Assembly: GCA_025504975.1 (NCBI GenBank)
Contig: JANUWI010000002.1
Coordinates: 558,001 to 622,000 of the forward strand
DNA: 64,000 nucleotides
From: Plenodomus lindquistii
Lineage: Eukaryota; Ascomycota; Dothideomycetes; Pleosporales; Leptosphaeriaceae
Direction of reading: 5' to 3'
Shown one piece after another: positions 1-13,438 of this stretch. A model generated the notes under the pieces. The model had not been told where the DNA came from. It saw only the letters and a list, made by a program, of their open reading frames with translations, and searched no databases. Numbering within the stretch: position 1 is the stretch's first letter; each line of letters opens with the position of its first letter. Made by a program: the position numbers and the translations under genes.

Positions 1-38
1 CTTCGCTCTGAGGAGCTTTTTGCTGACTTGAGGGATAG

Positions 39-264
39 TGGACTGGCTTGTTCAGGATCAGAGTGATATGGAAGAGGATGCTGCTGAGGCTGAGGCTGGT
101 AAGTTTTTCGCTCTGGGTCTTGGGTCAGGTATGGCTTTGTTTACTGATGCTGGTGTAAAGTTTCGGACGATACCACCCGCAATGACAGTGTTGTCGCTGC
201 TTTGGCCGAAACGTTCGAAATCGGCTCCGACGACGAGCAATCTATCATACCTCCTCGGCCTTGA
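39..264 (+). CDS. 3' end of an unrecognised gene, cut by the window edge
   Basis: Two short exons can be read, 39-98 and 161-264, joined across a 62-nt intron with donor GTAAGT and acceptor AAAG. Bases 1-38 look like the tail of a preceding intron: a CTGAC branch point at 23-27 and an ATAG acceptor ending at 38. The visible peptide is about 54 residues, strongly acidic (DMEEDAAEAEA, then GSDDEQSIIPPRP and a TGA at 262-264). I do not recognise a family. The phases agree (60 and 104 nt), which supports coding, but the gene lies at the edge of a gene-poor stretch, so a decayed copy is possible. Confidence 0.4.
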
Positions 265-3200
265 TTGAAGACGGTCTACTCGCTCTGGGGGGGCCGGATG
301 TTATTATAGTTCATTCTTTGCAGGAACCTGCACATGGGTCGGCCGGATAGTTTTCATCGAGAGTTTCTGTTGAAGGTGTACGCTTGGTATCTGTCGTCGA
401 CATCGAATGATTCTCACTGCCCATCCTCATGGTCCGGATAATGTTTATCAGGCATTATGTTCACCTTTAGTGTAGTTAGTTCTGTGATGCTCGAAGTAAT
501 ACATCGACTTACCCAGGACTCCTACATGTCTTGATGTTTTATTCGTTGATGCCCTTATCACAAGCCCCAGTCGTACTCGATAACGTTTGCGGCCTGACCC
601 GAAGTTCCCGGGAATGCGGTGCATCTCTTGAATTTAAGAATGGTCCGTTCGAGACCCCCAAGCGGGTCTTCGTGAGTTGTTCGCAAGGCTCCACGCGGCA
701 TCAGTCGCAATGTACCGGGGCATCCGTCACATTTGTCATCCTCCATGTTTCGGACAGGACGAGCCTACCCAGATGATTTTGTCTATCACCGCATGTCGAC
801 CAAAGTACGCACAGCGGTCGATGGAGTGGATGTGGTATATGCATCCGCATACTGGGAACTTCTCGACCACACGGAAACACATGTTGCAAGTGCGGTAGTG
901 GTATCGTTGGGAGATTTGGTCCTGACTGGTGAAAAGCAGAAAAGATCTTGCAGAAGATTGAGGTTCAAGGGGCAATAAAGAGAATTGAAACGTGAGGCAA
1001 GCGTTTGAAAGGGAACAGTGTAGAGCTGTATATCTATTAGAAGTGCACTGTAGGCACCATAGAGGGTCCTGGCAGACGGCGGTCCGATTACAGTACACAA
1101 TGACGAGTCAAAATGCGAAATATACTTCCCTTTCTATTCAATCCGGGGTGCAAGTGGTCATTCAAGTGTATAGACGGTGGAAGCTATCATTGGCGTGTCG
1201 TGACGAGATTCTGGTGAGCGGCAACAGTCAGCCGCAATCCACGGTGAGATGAAAGCAATCGTTCAAGCCACACGGGATGGATGGCTCGTCCTTCAACAGG
1301 CTCAGCTCAAGACATAGTTCCAGACATGGGTCCTTGCGGCCGAATCGTAGGCCGTCGATCCCGTCACTGGTCAGAGGGATGTCTCAGCCGTAGACAAGGC
1401 AGATGCATTTTGCAGCGGTTGTGGCTTATGGTTCGTCTATCGGGCGACTGGGGTCAGATGAGCTGAACGGGAAGCAGCGACGACATTGCGCTACCGGCGG
1501 CAGTGCTGTCATAGCTGCGGAAGCGCTGGCAAAGCCATTGTCATAGCTGAACATGGCTCAACGGTGAAAAACAACGGACGAAGGTTTGCGGTGAGACTCC
1601 GCCGGCGGGATAACGATAGACAAAGTAAATCAAGACAGTACACCTGCTGCTGTGCAAGGCATGCCCAAGTACCGAGGCAGTTGCTGAAGTGAAGCAAGAG
1701 CGAGGCGGTGAATTGAGGACGAGGGTGTCGAGGAAGCACGGTTCACTCATACCTAGGTCAGCCCTAAATATCTCGGCAGCCACCTTCCACCACACCACAT
1801 CAAACCTCCGCACCAGTCTTCGTAGATGGTTTTCCAGCTGAGAAATCTGTTTCGCTGAAGTCATTTTGCTCTTGAGCTTCATGGTCAACAGATGTTCGGT
1901 ACGTTGTATTTACAATGCGGAAGTCAAGACTTCGGCATGACGACTCCAGCGCGGAATCGGGTTACCTAGATGGGATTACTTCATTCGGCGGGAAGCATCC
2001 GATCACGATGTTGCCCTTATCAAGGCAAATCTGAAGTAATGCATCTACATCGTATGATTCAGCGGGTATGAGCATTCGTTCGCTGTAGTCGGATGCAGGA
2101 ACGTTCGATGGAACCCTCTTTTTGGCATCCATCCAACGCATTAGTCGGTGATGAAGAGTCATTTGCGGCCGGGGGGTTCGATCAACGAGCCAGGATAGGC
2201 AGACCTCAGCGTTTAGCTATTTTGATCGACACCCAGGAGTCAGTACTTCCTTGCTGCTTAAAATTTTCGTCAACCACTGAGCCTAAAGAGGTCCTGCTCT
2301 GCTATGGCACAGCCTTCATTACGAGTGGCAGCGTGATATACCTACTGAATAGGTAAGGCCGAAGGAACTCTCAGCTTGGGGGCCACGACCATTTTTGGAC
2401 GGCGCCAGGGAAAGTCCTGCAGCAACTCTGACTATCACAGCTGAACTCTTCTTCATGGCAATGCAGGACTGCTGCGTCTTCTCAGTGAGCTTAACATGTC
2501 TTTGACTCAAGCTGTTGAGCATGCCTTAACGACGATCTAGCTATATGATTGACGGAATTCATGTACCTATGCTCATCGGGAATTCACGCTTCACACGTAC
2601 GAACGACATAGATTAAAAGCCCAGCACTGTACACTATAATGGCAGTCTAATCGTCCGTCGGCCTTGTAGCCTGCTGCGTAACCTTGGTGGTACCCTTCCA
2701 GTCATGCACGCATCACCGACATTAGAAGAGACTGCAGGTGGGCAATTCAACCAACTTATACCATGAACTAGAATATCTCAGGACTGTCTTTGTAGTTTCG
2801 CACGGGAGGATAGATCATGACGAGCAAGGGTCTATTTTGCCTCGTCCATTCAGTATCGTAGCATGGGAGAGTGTGTACCCCAACACCGTAGACCTTAAGC
2901 TAAAAGAGGAGTTACTCACGATGTAAAGGCTTGAGCGGTCGCGGGTGCGGTGCCGCAGAAGATGACACTATTTTGTGTGTGTGGACAAAGTTCTGGCACT
3001 AATGAAGACGCTCGAAAAGCAAGTCCCGGAATCTGACACATCAAGTGATCTGGCCGCTCTTAAGCGGCTGGACATGGTAAGGATATAGACGGGGCATTTC
3101 CAGACGCCTCGGAGCATATGCTTGAGGAGGAAGATGAGCAGGTTTGTATGCTTCCCAAGATCTTTCCATGAATATTATCGCGCTGCGTGTTGCAAGTGCA

Positions 3201-5811
3201 TTGCAGCGCGAATTTCTCGCGACAGCGCGGTGTTACGGGCCCGGAGCTGCATAACACTGACGTTGCCCTTGATACGTCTTCAACATGTTTAGCTTTTGTA
3301 GTTGTTGCTTCCCTGCTTGTCTTCTATTTTATATTGGACTTTCATATCCTATGCGCTTGATACAGAGCTTAGCCCAGCACTATTGTAGCACATCGTTTCA
3401 TTCGCATATTATGGACACTAACAATTAATTGGAAATTCGTCACTTCACTTTCATGGTCTGCGAAACAACCGTCAAACTGCTCCCATTATTCAAGCTTATT
3501 TTCTACACTCATCACAGTTCAGATAATTTCAAAGAATGCTGCCGTGTACACAAACAGTAATTCGATTTGTAGGGTAATCTTCGTGTTTGTACCCAACCAG
3601 AATCTACTTACGAGAACTGTAGGATTCTACCTTTACTTCTACTACGACACAGTAAGCACTGTGCAGGTAGCTTTCATAGCCTACATGAGATGTTGGTCAA
3701 TAGAAACGGTAAGCGTCTTCTGCAGAAGAATATATACGTTCTTCTTCATAATCTTATCTTACTACCATATTCTCAGCATATGTATCACAACATACCTTAC
3801 TCTATTTTGTTTGGATGGCTTTAAGTGAAACACCAAATTCATAAGTATAGAACTTTACCTTGCATCTTTGGGCTTGGTCTGTAGAAAGCTGTTAATACCT
3901 CAAACGCCATTCTTTGGGTTTATTCCGCTGGCCCTTGGTCTAGAAATATCAAGCTTTCAGGCTCTAAGGCATCTTTGGTGGTTTCGTGATTCAGATCTAC
4001 AACGTATATCAGACGCTGCTCACAGTCACTTTGTTCGTTTCGATACCCGTCTTGTAGCCGGTAGTCTCTTACCCTTCTTCGTCCATGATCTTGACATAGT
4101 CGTCGATTAATAGATGGCAGTGGAACCTCTAGGTCTCTCCCAGCCTTCTGCTAACGTTCGGAGCTGTTTCGCATTCCCCAAGGTAGTACAGCATATTAAT
4201 CCCTTATCCAAACGACCACATAAAAAGGGCCCTAGACGGCAGCCACTAACCCTTCCAATAGCGAGGCTGTTCTCAGAGACACTTGGTATACGCCAGATCG
4301 CTATCCAGACGCTGTAGTGAGGGAAATGTTGCAGCCATAAGGGCTCTACAAAGTAGAACAGCTCTAGTACTACAAATGCACTAGTGTGTACTCAAAATCG
4401 CGATAATCTGAAGGCACAGAGGATTCGTGTAAATGTCATGTTGAAATCTATTAGATAAAAATGCCTGCGCACATCGTTCCATATACTTTTGCGACCTTGA
4501 ATGCGTTGTAGACAGTGCTACATAAAAGAGTTCAAGTCGTCGTCTCCTTAAAGTCTCCCAATGCGCGGTCCCCAAATTCCACGGACACGTAGGTACGTCG
4601 ATTACCAACTTTTTCAAGCTTACGCGCACAGTATTAACGCTGCACCTTGTTTGTCACGTGGAGTCGTCAGACTGGTACGCTTGGCTTTTGTCTTTAGGCA
4701 ATAACTATCTGCAGCCAAAATAGCATATGAAGCCACGCTCCCAATGCTACATATGTCGTTAGATTTTCAATCAATCGGGACACCCAGAAACATTCAAATC
4801 AGGAGGACGGCTTGCCCTTGATTTCAGCAACAACATCTACATTCAACATGACACTCCATTGTTTTGTGTAATATCCAACAAAATACTTGTCTACATCTTT
4901 CTGGAATTTGAACGGATGTCTATCCACAGCAGCATGCAGAGCAAAAGGATATGTTCAGGTGTTTTGTCTGCCAACGGGTTCCCGGCTTTCCCGAGTACCC
5001 GAGAGAGCCGGTTGCCTAGGTGAAACCACGGTTTCGCTTCCTCAAACGTGGCGGAGAGTCGGAGACCATGTCCGGGCCTTGGCTTAACAGACCCCTTGGT
5101 AAGGTACTGTGTAAGGCTGCTTCTTAGGTTCGAATTGTAGTGAGCGGACTAAAAGATGAGGACAAAAGCATGAATGATTCCTGTCGCACAAAGTCTCAGC
5201 TTACAGCGTCCACGGTTCACCTTCTTCACTCTTCGAGTGTTTGGCCGAGACTTGATACGACCGCGCAGAAGATGCATCAGTCGAAATGCGGTAGGCGCAG
5301 GGCTCTGCGAGTCGGTCGCGCATCAAAGCAAATTACAAAGGCTAGACTCATGCATTGATTTGCTTTGTTGGTCAGTGAGAAGGTCCGAGTAGGGTAAATG
5401 ACTATGTACCACGCTTCTCGACTGTACGGTCAGCCACATTTTATTCTGGGAACCTGGCGAGTTGCGCGTAGAGTAAATGGCCCTATTGTGAGTACTTGGC
5501 AAAAGTTCAGATGTGACACAGAAGAAGCACGAAAACGGAATCAGCACATTACCTACATACATCACATCACTGGCTGAGGTAATATAGACTCCACATAACA
5601 TATCTCTATTCTCTTGGTATCGCAGAGTCCCCATGCATGGGGAATAAACGACGTCCGGATATAAATTTCATAGCTACGTTGATCACCAATTAATCCCGAG
5701 ACTCGAAGAACCATGTCACTCCGCATCTCAACCATGTCACTCCACTATAATCCCATCCTTCGACTTCGTCCCACAATCTTACGTCACAATGCTGTGTTCA
5801 TCATGCAGAAT
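265..5811. other. Gene-poor stretch of about 5.5 kb
   Basis: I see no convincing gene here. Open frames are short, lie on both strands and lack consistent splice partners or family motifs. 3280-4480 is visibly richer in A and T than the housekeeping block. One minus-strand frame starting with ATG at 1864 (MTSAKQISQLENHLRRL) is followed by a plausible donor near 1755, but no matching downstream exon was found. The stretch may hold mutated transposon relics, but I could not identify terminal repeats or a transposase. Confidence 0.5.
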
Positions 5812-6483
5812 TTACAACATTCCAAGGGCAAATCCCAAAGCACCAAGTCCAATAGCGGCACCGGCGGTGTGAGCGGGAGCAGCGTTCGCAGTCTGCTGAG
5901 GAAGACCGGAAGAAGCTGACGCAGCAGTGTTAACAGCGCCCGTTCCAGAAGCAGTCCTGGTGACTGTGCCAGAAGCACCAGATGGAGAGGAACTGTTGGA
6001 ACCACCGGCGGCCCCGCTGGGTGTGGCGCTGGGTGCTGCACTGTTGTACGTAGTAGTCGAGAAGTTGCAACGAGTGAGGATCTCGCGGACATCTGCGCTA
6101 CGTTAGGGGACAGGTCTCGGACTGAATTGTTCGTGGATAACGCATACCGCTCACGTCGGGGGTGGTGTCATCGAGGTCGTCGGCGTCGGGCCTTCTGAAC
6201 TGTTCGACGCAAGCATCACAAGCAGGAATAAAGGTGCTTGCGTTGTTTGCAGTGCAGACACAGTTGAGCTCAGCCGCATCGTCGTCTGAGAATAGTGTTA
6301 GCAGCCAAGTTACCCGGTTTGCATTGGTAACGTACCTCTGTTGGTGTCATCGCAACGTCTGGTTAGTGCTACTGTATCAGCACAGATCGCCGTGCACTGT
6401 GACGGGACATCATTCTGGTCGACGTCCTGGCCGGCAACGAGGGCAGTAAGAGCCGAGATGATAGCAAGCTTCTGGAAGAGCAT
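5812..6483 (-). CDS. Small secreted eight-cysteine protein, probably GPI-anchored
   Basis: Three exons, 6336-6483, 6148-6285 and 5812-6092, encode 188 residues. Introns of 50 and 55 nt have CTAAC branch points and AG acceptors. Residues 1-18 (MLFQKLAIISALTALVAG) form a signal peptide. The mature part has eight cysteines in the order QC..IC..RC..NCVC..ACDAC..RC, followed by a long Ser/Thr/Ala/Gly-rich linker and a C-terminal hydrophobic tail (IGLGALGFALGML) that looks like a GPI signal. The spacing resembles CFEM-like wall or membrane proteins of Dothideomycetes, but a strict CFEM match is not claimed. It is isolated in a gene-poor stretch, the kind of place where secreted host-interaction proteins are often found. 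That role is inference only. Confidence 0.8.
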
Positions 6484-9400
6484 ATTGGCGGTTTAGATTT
6501 GAATTATTTGAGAAAATTGTGAAGTCGAGTGTGTGTTGCTGATAGTAAATGTTGAACTGTGCTGATGTAGAAATGTTTGTGGTCTGTCTCAGACTTATAC
6601 TACACTCGAGGAACTATGATCACCAACACTCGTCTCTTATCCAAGCATTCTTTGGACCCACTCGAGCAGGGCCACCGTGATGATGTCCAGTCAGATTCGT
6701 GTTTATGCGTCGTCTTTGGTGAGCGTCGCAAGCATCGTCCAGGTTCATGACGGCGCCAAGCATTAGTACAAGGCTTGAGGGGAGGTAACGCGACAGCTGT
6801 CAGCCCAGTACAAGCCACAGTACACGCATCTCGCCCATGAATCCTCCATCTGCATCGAGCGCTTTGAACATTTTCCAAGACATTTCCGGTCGTATTGTGG
6901 GTTAATGAAGATTCCGCTCCGTCCGCATTGGTGTTTAGCATGGAGTAAATTTTGCCTAGCCGACTGGGTGAGAGCTGGGTAGGTAAGGCTGTGCGCATCG
7001 GCAGCTCACGCCGCGCTTCTAGCGTACTCTGGAGTGTGGAGACTGAATGTTGGGGAAGATTGATTCGTGAGTTCCTGACTTGAGGTTACTGAGCGATCCA
7101 AGCGAACACGCAAGCTATCACGCGGCATCGGCAAGAGCCGCGCGGCGTACATAGCTTTTCCTCGTCGTTGCAGAGCCTCGCAGAGTCGCATCGTAGCCGC
7201 CAGCACACGACAGCTCTCGCATCAAACTCGGTATAATTAGAACAACAGCTAGCTGTGTCTGATCATCCGAAATGACAGGCTGTGCAGTGCCTAGCAACCA
7301 GAAATCATCTAGCAACCAGTCTGCCAAGCCACCGAGACCAAAGACATCACGTTGAAGTCCAGCGTCGGATAATGACTTTCCTAACAACGGCTCCAAATGG
7401 CTAGCATTAAGATGTAGAAATGACGGAGCGTTGTTTTCTCAACTTCGAAGTAACTTGCTTTCTGTCAGACTTCGGCACGATTGCGGGCCAATGTTAGACT
7501 GGCCGCGCGAGCCAAGGAGTGCTCGTTGGGGTCATCCAGGAGAAACAGCATCTTGCACAATTAAAAGACCTTCGAGACACGATCAACAGCTTGTATCCTG
7601 ATTCCTGTATGTTGCATGTTGCATGTTGCAAGGGTTCTAGCCGCGAGCTTACAAAACCACACGCGGCACTCATACACCAGCATGGATGTCTGCCACGTCC
7701 GAGCCGCGTCACGAGCGTAGCGCTTTATCCAGACATTCAGACAAGAATCGAACGTAGCTTTGACTATCAAATCGTCTGCAGGGATCAAAGAAACAAGTAA
7801 GCAATCATGTGCTATGTAGGTTCCTTCACCAACCTCTGTATCTGCGGGCATGATATGCAATATGACAAACAAGTCAGGACCAAACGGAAACAGTCGTTGC
7901 GGTTTAAGAAACACAATGCAAAACTTCCCGAGACCACAGTATCCTCGTGTATTTTTGCTCATGTTGCTAAGCTGCCCAGTGCAACAATTCGCCGAATAGC
8001 AAGGCTGAAGAGCTGTCGCAGGCTCAGCCTCCGGTGCTCTCGGTATACGTACAAGTAGGATTGTCAGAAATTGGTGGATTTGCATGTCCAGCAACGCATT
8101 TGGAATGTGGGGCTCTTTGCATCCTGCCCGCGTGGGGATCTCGTTCGAGTATCCTTTCATAACTTGTCCATGGCGTAGAAACCCCGCAAACGATGACATC
8201 TTCTCAGTCTATTCGAGAGATTACTTTTTGGCAGATCTTCCATGTCGACATGCAGCAAGGTATCGTCAACAATACGTGGTGGTGAGCCGTCAAATTCCAA
8301 GCCGGACAAGACCGAGGGGGGATACCTGGTCAATCACTCAGCAACATCCATACTCGCATCAAATTTTAGTACTTGGGTAACCTTTAGCGATCGAGGAGGC
8401 TTGGAAGTTCCAACTCAGCAGAACGTTGCCCAGACTCTCGTACGCATTTCCCCCTCAAACCGTGGACATCGGATCCCTGACATCGCGAGATCTTCGATGC
8501 GACGATCTCATCAGGGACATACGGGCTTGGAATTTTCTTGGTAGAATTCAGCCCGCCGGTGTGACGTAACAGCCAATGCAAACCAGACGTACACAGTATA
8601 CAAAGGACCTGAAGTGATGCGAGAGTGACCTATGCATGTTACTTTGCCGCTTCAGCCAAGGCTTGCACATCACCTCATGATCTAGAGAACCGCTTTGCTA
8701 TACAGGGTAGGAACCATCGTGGAAATATCCTAGGGTCTCGTGTGTTGAGGTACACTGCGCGGGCTAGGCCTGTTGCCTCGACGTCTGGATGATGTTTGTG
8801 TCTTGATCTGCTCTACACTTTGATCAGTATCAGCTCAACGGCCCGGACCTCGATAGTCATAACGCACGACGCGCCTCTCACGTCCAGGATCTCCATGGTG
8901 ACGCCTGTTCTGAAGACGTTGGACCTGCCGATCAAGCTCGTTCACACGTTCAGTAATCTATTCGCCGGACCGGACGTTCACGTCAGCCCTCATATGCAAT
9001 CACAACAATGGGTCGACGTCAGCCTCGAGAACCCATTCCAGTGCCTCTGACGAGTACGTCTTTCTTGCTGAAACCCAAGCTGTATCTTCTACATGTGCGA
9101 CGGAGTCCACTGAGTTTGAAGCGTACATGGCTGGATTGCTGTTTCTGAAGCATCTCTGACACGACAACTCGAGATCACATACCAAATTCTTTCGACTGAA
9201 GTCCTTACACGACAGGACGATTCGATGTCTTCTCGGTCTCTGAGGTGTACAGGTGTACGTGCCATCGGGCTTGTGCAGCAGAGGAGAAGAGAGGTAAAGG
9301 AATGGGGAATATCTGCTCAAGTGAAATCTCAGCAACGGGTATACTTTTAATCACGGTGGCGAAGAATTTTTTTGGCATCGTACTGATCTCGTATTAGAAG

Positions 9401-10386
9401 ACTAGCGAACTCGATTGCACATTTGTCTGACATTGTTGTATGCGCCGCAGGCAGTGGCCACACAATTAGCCTCCACGCTAGCAGGTCATTTGAACTCAAG
9501 TCTGTATCCATGCGCAGTTCGCAGTCTAGCCGACAGACGATATCGCGTCTTTTAGGAATCTGTCGCGACGCCGTGAAATGTGCTCGTGGAGCGTTGCGTG
9601 GGTACGCTCCATGGGGTAAGGTAGTCTGGCAGTGCCTGCCTGCCTTTGATGACAAAGGCTCGCCTAAGGCATGTGGACCGTCATCTTTACCAGCAATCAT
9701 CATTAACCAGTCAGTGTCTTGAGCTCATACCAATCAGACCAGAAAAGACAATTCAGAACCACAGACGCCTGCGCCAATTACTTCCAAATCTACCATATCG
9801 TGAGCATGCACTCCTCACTCAAGTCCCTCAATCACACCTCTTTACCTCTCGAAACGAATATACATAACACTCAGTCTCCACACTACACTTGCTCCAGCCT
9901 CGAAGCCATTCCCATTCATTTACCGCATTTCGCGACATCTAACTAGACTTGGCGAACACGCTCGACGATAAGATGGAAAGCACAACATGCAAATATCATC
10001 AAGGTAGAAACAAACCTCCATCACAAGAAGATGCAACCTCCACACTGTTCTCACCAGGCCTTTGAGAATACCACGCTATTGGGACCAAACATCGAGGAAC
10101 CGCATATATGAGCTGCGTGGTATACTTTCACTCCCAACATACTGGGCATGAGTGGCGGTTCATAAAGCTGGGGGCGAGCAAGATGGAGCGATATGAGTAG
10201 TGTAAGAACCGAGGTGCTTTGATGGATTTAGGAGGTGGGGAGATGGATCTAATGGAGGAGTGATGTTGGGGCGTAACTTGCAATGTGTTGATCTGATCTG
10301 ACCTGACCTGATTGAACCCTGCTTCTCCATTGCTATGGAGACATAGGGTCAACGAACATTGTCACGTCGAGTCGTACCTTTAAATT
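6484..10386. other. Gene-poor stretch of about 3.9 kb
   Basis: No gene could be supported. The longest ATG-started frame is a 212-codon minus-strand frame at 7561-8199, with no family motif or splice partner and mixed composition. A short tandem run of a GTTGCAT-like 7-mer (three copies) lies near 7610-7632. The right end, from about 10100, is probably the 3' flank of VPS18. Confidence 0.5.
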
Positions 10387-13300
10387 CTACAACGCCCACT
10401 CCTCCTTATTATCCGTCGCCTTAATAAACGGCTCATTAATCAGCTTAACAGCCATCTCACCACACAACACACTATACCCCGTTAGCCCCACTCCTCAAAA
10501 ACCAGTACGAAGCACACAGCCATAGTGGAGAAAGAGGGAAAAAAAATAGACTTACCAACTTCCCCCAACCAGCGCATCCAACTCCCTAACCACCCTCTCC
10601 CTCCCTTTCCCCATCCTAACCCCCTTGAGCACCTCAACCTGCAACTCCTGAATCCTCTTCCCCCTCGCCATACCCGCAAGCTCAACCACTTTCTTAGCCA
10701 AACAATCACTATGAAACGCATGTTGGCAGGGAAACACAAAAAACTGTCTCGCCAACAGCGGCAACCCGCAAATATAGCATTTCTCACCCGGCTCGACAAT
10801 CGCATAGCGTTGTTCCAGCGCTTTAATATCCGATTTGATGTGTTGGGCCGTGAGTTCCGAGTCGTCCATTTCGGATTTCAAAGCGTCGATCTTATGCGAG
10901 TAGTCTTCGAGCGCGGTGCAGATTTCCTCTTTGAAATCGTCGATTACGACAAAGTCGGGAAAGAAGGGGATTAGGTCTTCGATTCGGAGGAGGTCTACTC
11001 GGCGGAGGAATTCGATCGCTGTCTTGATGCCGCTGGATTGCGAGATTACTTTTTTGGCAATGGCGAGCCAGAGTTTTTTGCGCAGGGCTGGTGTGGTGTG
11101 GGAGCGGTCTGCGACGGTAGAGGCGAGCTCAATTTCGTCGTATTTGAGCGCGAGGTCGACGGCTTGCGCGTATTGTTGCATCGAGCTGTAGATGTGGACG
11201 CAGGATTGTACGCGTTTGTGCTGGATGCAGAGGCGGAGGGCAAAGTCGGCGTCGTAGTTTTGCTCGTGGGCTTGGGATTGGCCTTCTAGGTAGGCGAGGA
11301 GTGCGGACTCGTCGGACGTGGGGTGGGAGGCATAGATTGAGATGAGTGTGTTGTGGATAGCGGCGTCTGTGGAGTTGTGTTGATTGATCTCGAAGAGTAG
11401 GTAGCGGACTGCTTGGTTTTGGGAGAGCGAGGCTTTTGTATGGTTGTTGTAGTTTAGAAAGGCGGGAATGAGTTTTTGCGCATCGAAATTCGAGTGTCGC
11501 ATCATTACGTCGACGAGCTCAACGGGTACTTGTCCCATTAGTACACTGCTGTACTTGTAGAAAATCTCTGGATCAGTCTGCTTCTTGAGCACGTCCAATG
11601 ACTCTTGCCACCGTTCTCTTTGCACCCAGTAGGAGAGCACATAATTGTAGTCATTGACGACCGTCGCAAAGTAGAGCAATTCTTCTTCTCGTCCATGACT
11701 GCTGATGATCTCGTAGACCGTCTTACGATCCAAATCAGCCTTGTACTTGGTAACGAAGTCTTGGTATTCCTTTCGAACGACCGACAGCTGGTCGTGGGTC
11801 TCTGCAGTGTTCATGCTTTCCGACAGCTCAGCGCGTGTGGTGATTGTGTCGTCCAGGATGTTGAGCTTTGCCATGTAGAGCTCTATCAGCCAGGTGGCGA
11901 CCATTGTTCTTTGCATGATCGACGACTTCTTCAATGTCGATAGCTTTGTCAACAAGTACTTGCGCAGGGCGTCTTGCTCGTTGTTATCAATGAACGTCAG
12001 AGCGACTTGCTCGAATGGCTTTGTGCTCCGACCGTACACTGCAGCTGCTTCCATGTACTGTCCCTTGCCCACCAAGTAATCACCCGAAGCCGTAGCAACC
12101 GCATCCTTTTGTGCTGATGTCTTGGCGTACTGCGAAGCGGCTTCGAATTGTTGAGCCTTGAGCATGATCTTCCAGACGTCTCTGTTCTCGTCCGTCACAA
12201 CAACTTCAAAGATCTCCTGTGTAGTGAATAGCCAGTAAGTGTTCTTCTTCAGATCAGCAACGAGACCTAATGCGCTCTGTCCGGGCTCGAGCACGTTCTG
12301 GTCAAGCACAACGGTGTCGTCAAGGCGGTTAATTGCAACTATGCGTCCTTCAACGAGCTGGAGAACATGCCACTGACTCAGAATCATAGATGTGACTGCA
12401 TCCTGCGTTCTCCGTGTACGGCCACTTGCAGTTTGTGAGGGTGGGATCTGGGATCTCGACAACAATTTGGAGTCCGCAAGGACCTTGCTGCCAAGCTCAG
12501 ATGCATCTGGTGAGAGATACAGTTTCCCATGCATTACACCTTGTGATGTCAACCACCCGAATATGCGCTCCGGATTCGCATTCTCGACATGTGGGTTGTC
12601 TTGGCTTTCTGGCGATACAGCGAGTAGAGAAGTGGATGTTGAAGCAACGTTTGGAATCTCGTGCACGGTGGCCGACTCGCTCTCGAAGAGCTTGGAAAAG
12701 ATTGACCCACTACCCTCTGATCCCTGGCGTCCGACCTTGCCCGCAAAGTGTAGGAAGGTTGAAGGTGTCGCGATGATTACGCGTCGCAAGTCTGCTCGCC
12801 CTGGTATGGTGTCTGTCCACAGTCCGGTGATGGGACCGTCGTTTGTCCGGTACACGCTCTTCAAATATCGCTCTTCCCTCCGGTAGAACTCCGAGGAGGG
12901 CTCAATGTACACCTCATAGACATTGCCGTCTGAAGCTCCCACCAGTATCTCGCGCGTCGATGCAGTTGGCTGCGAAGGGTTCCAACATATGCTCTCTATT
13001 ACGACACCCTTCAACCGCGATAGGGCTTTTGGTGTGCGCGATTGTGTATGCAGGTAGTAGTTCTCGGCGAGTGTAGTCGTGACAATCAAGTGCGAGGCGG
13101 AGGGGTCTAGGAAGAGGCGGCGGATTACACCCACTTCCGAGGGTTTCTTTGGGAGGTCAATGTCTTTGGAAAGTCAGTACAATGATTGGAAGCATACAGC
13201 ACACATTTGAGGTGTACAAACCGTCTATGTCGGCGGGGCTGTCCAGATCTATGCGCAGTATGCGCCCCGTCGACAGGGCCAATATGAGGACATTGTTGGC

Positions 13301-13438
13301 CACCGCTGCCGCGACGAAGTCGGAGGATATGTTGAACTGCAGCGAGACGCGCTCTATGTTGAACATGGGAGACGATGCATCCTCTTGCATGTTACTCGTG
13401 CTCGGCGGAGCATATCCGCTCGAGGTGTCGTAGGCCAT
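10387..13438 (-). CDS. VPS18: Vacuolar tethering subunit Vps18/Pep3 (RING)
   Basis: Core subunit shared by the HOPS and CORVET tethering complexes, acting on endosome and vacuole membranes. Exons 13222-13438, 10556-13163 and 10387-10471 give 969 residues; introns are 58 and 84 nt. The N-terminal half is the Pep3/Vps18 beta-propeller region, followed by helical clathrin-repeat-like sequence and a C-terminal RING. Zinc ligands are C868, C871, C885, H887, H890 and C893, then C942 and C945. The last pair is supplied only after the final intron: reading straight through gives a premature TAA right after W942, whereas splicing gives C-V-L-C-G followed by a tail typical of the family (INEPFI). The ATG at 13438 opens the family-like N terminus. 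It is the first gene of the housekeeping block. Confidence 0.95.

Noticed and set aside
3280..4480. A+T-rich block as a possible transposon
   Set aside because: No terminal repeats, target duplications or transposase motifs could be traced, so only a gene-poor stretch is reported.
7561..8199. A 212-codon minus-strand frame with an ATG
   Set aside because: No recognisable domain, no signal peptide and irregular composition. It could be real but cannot be supported.
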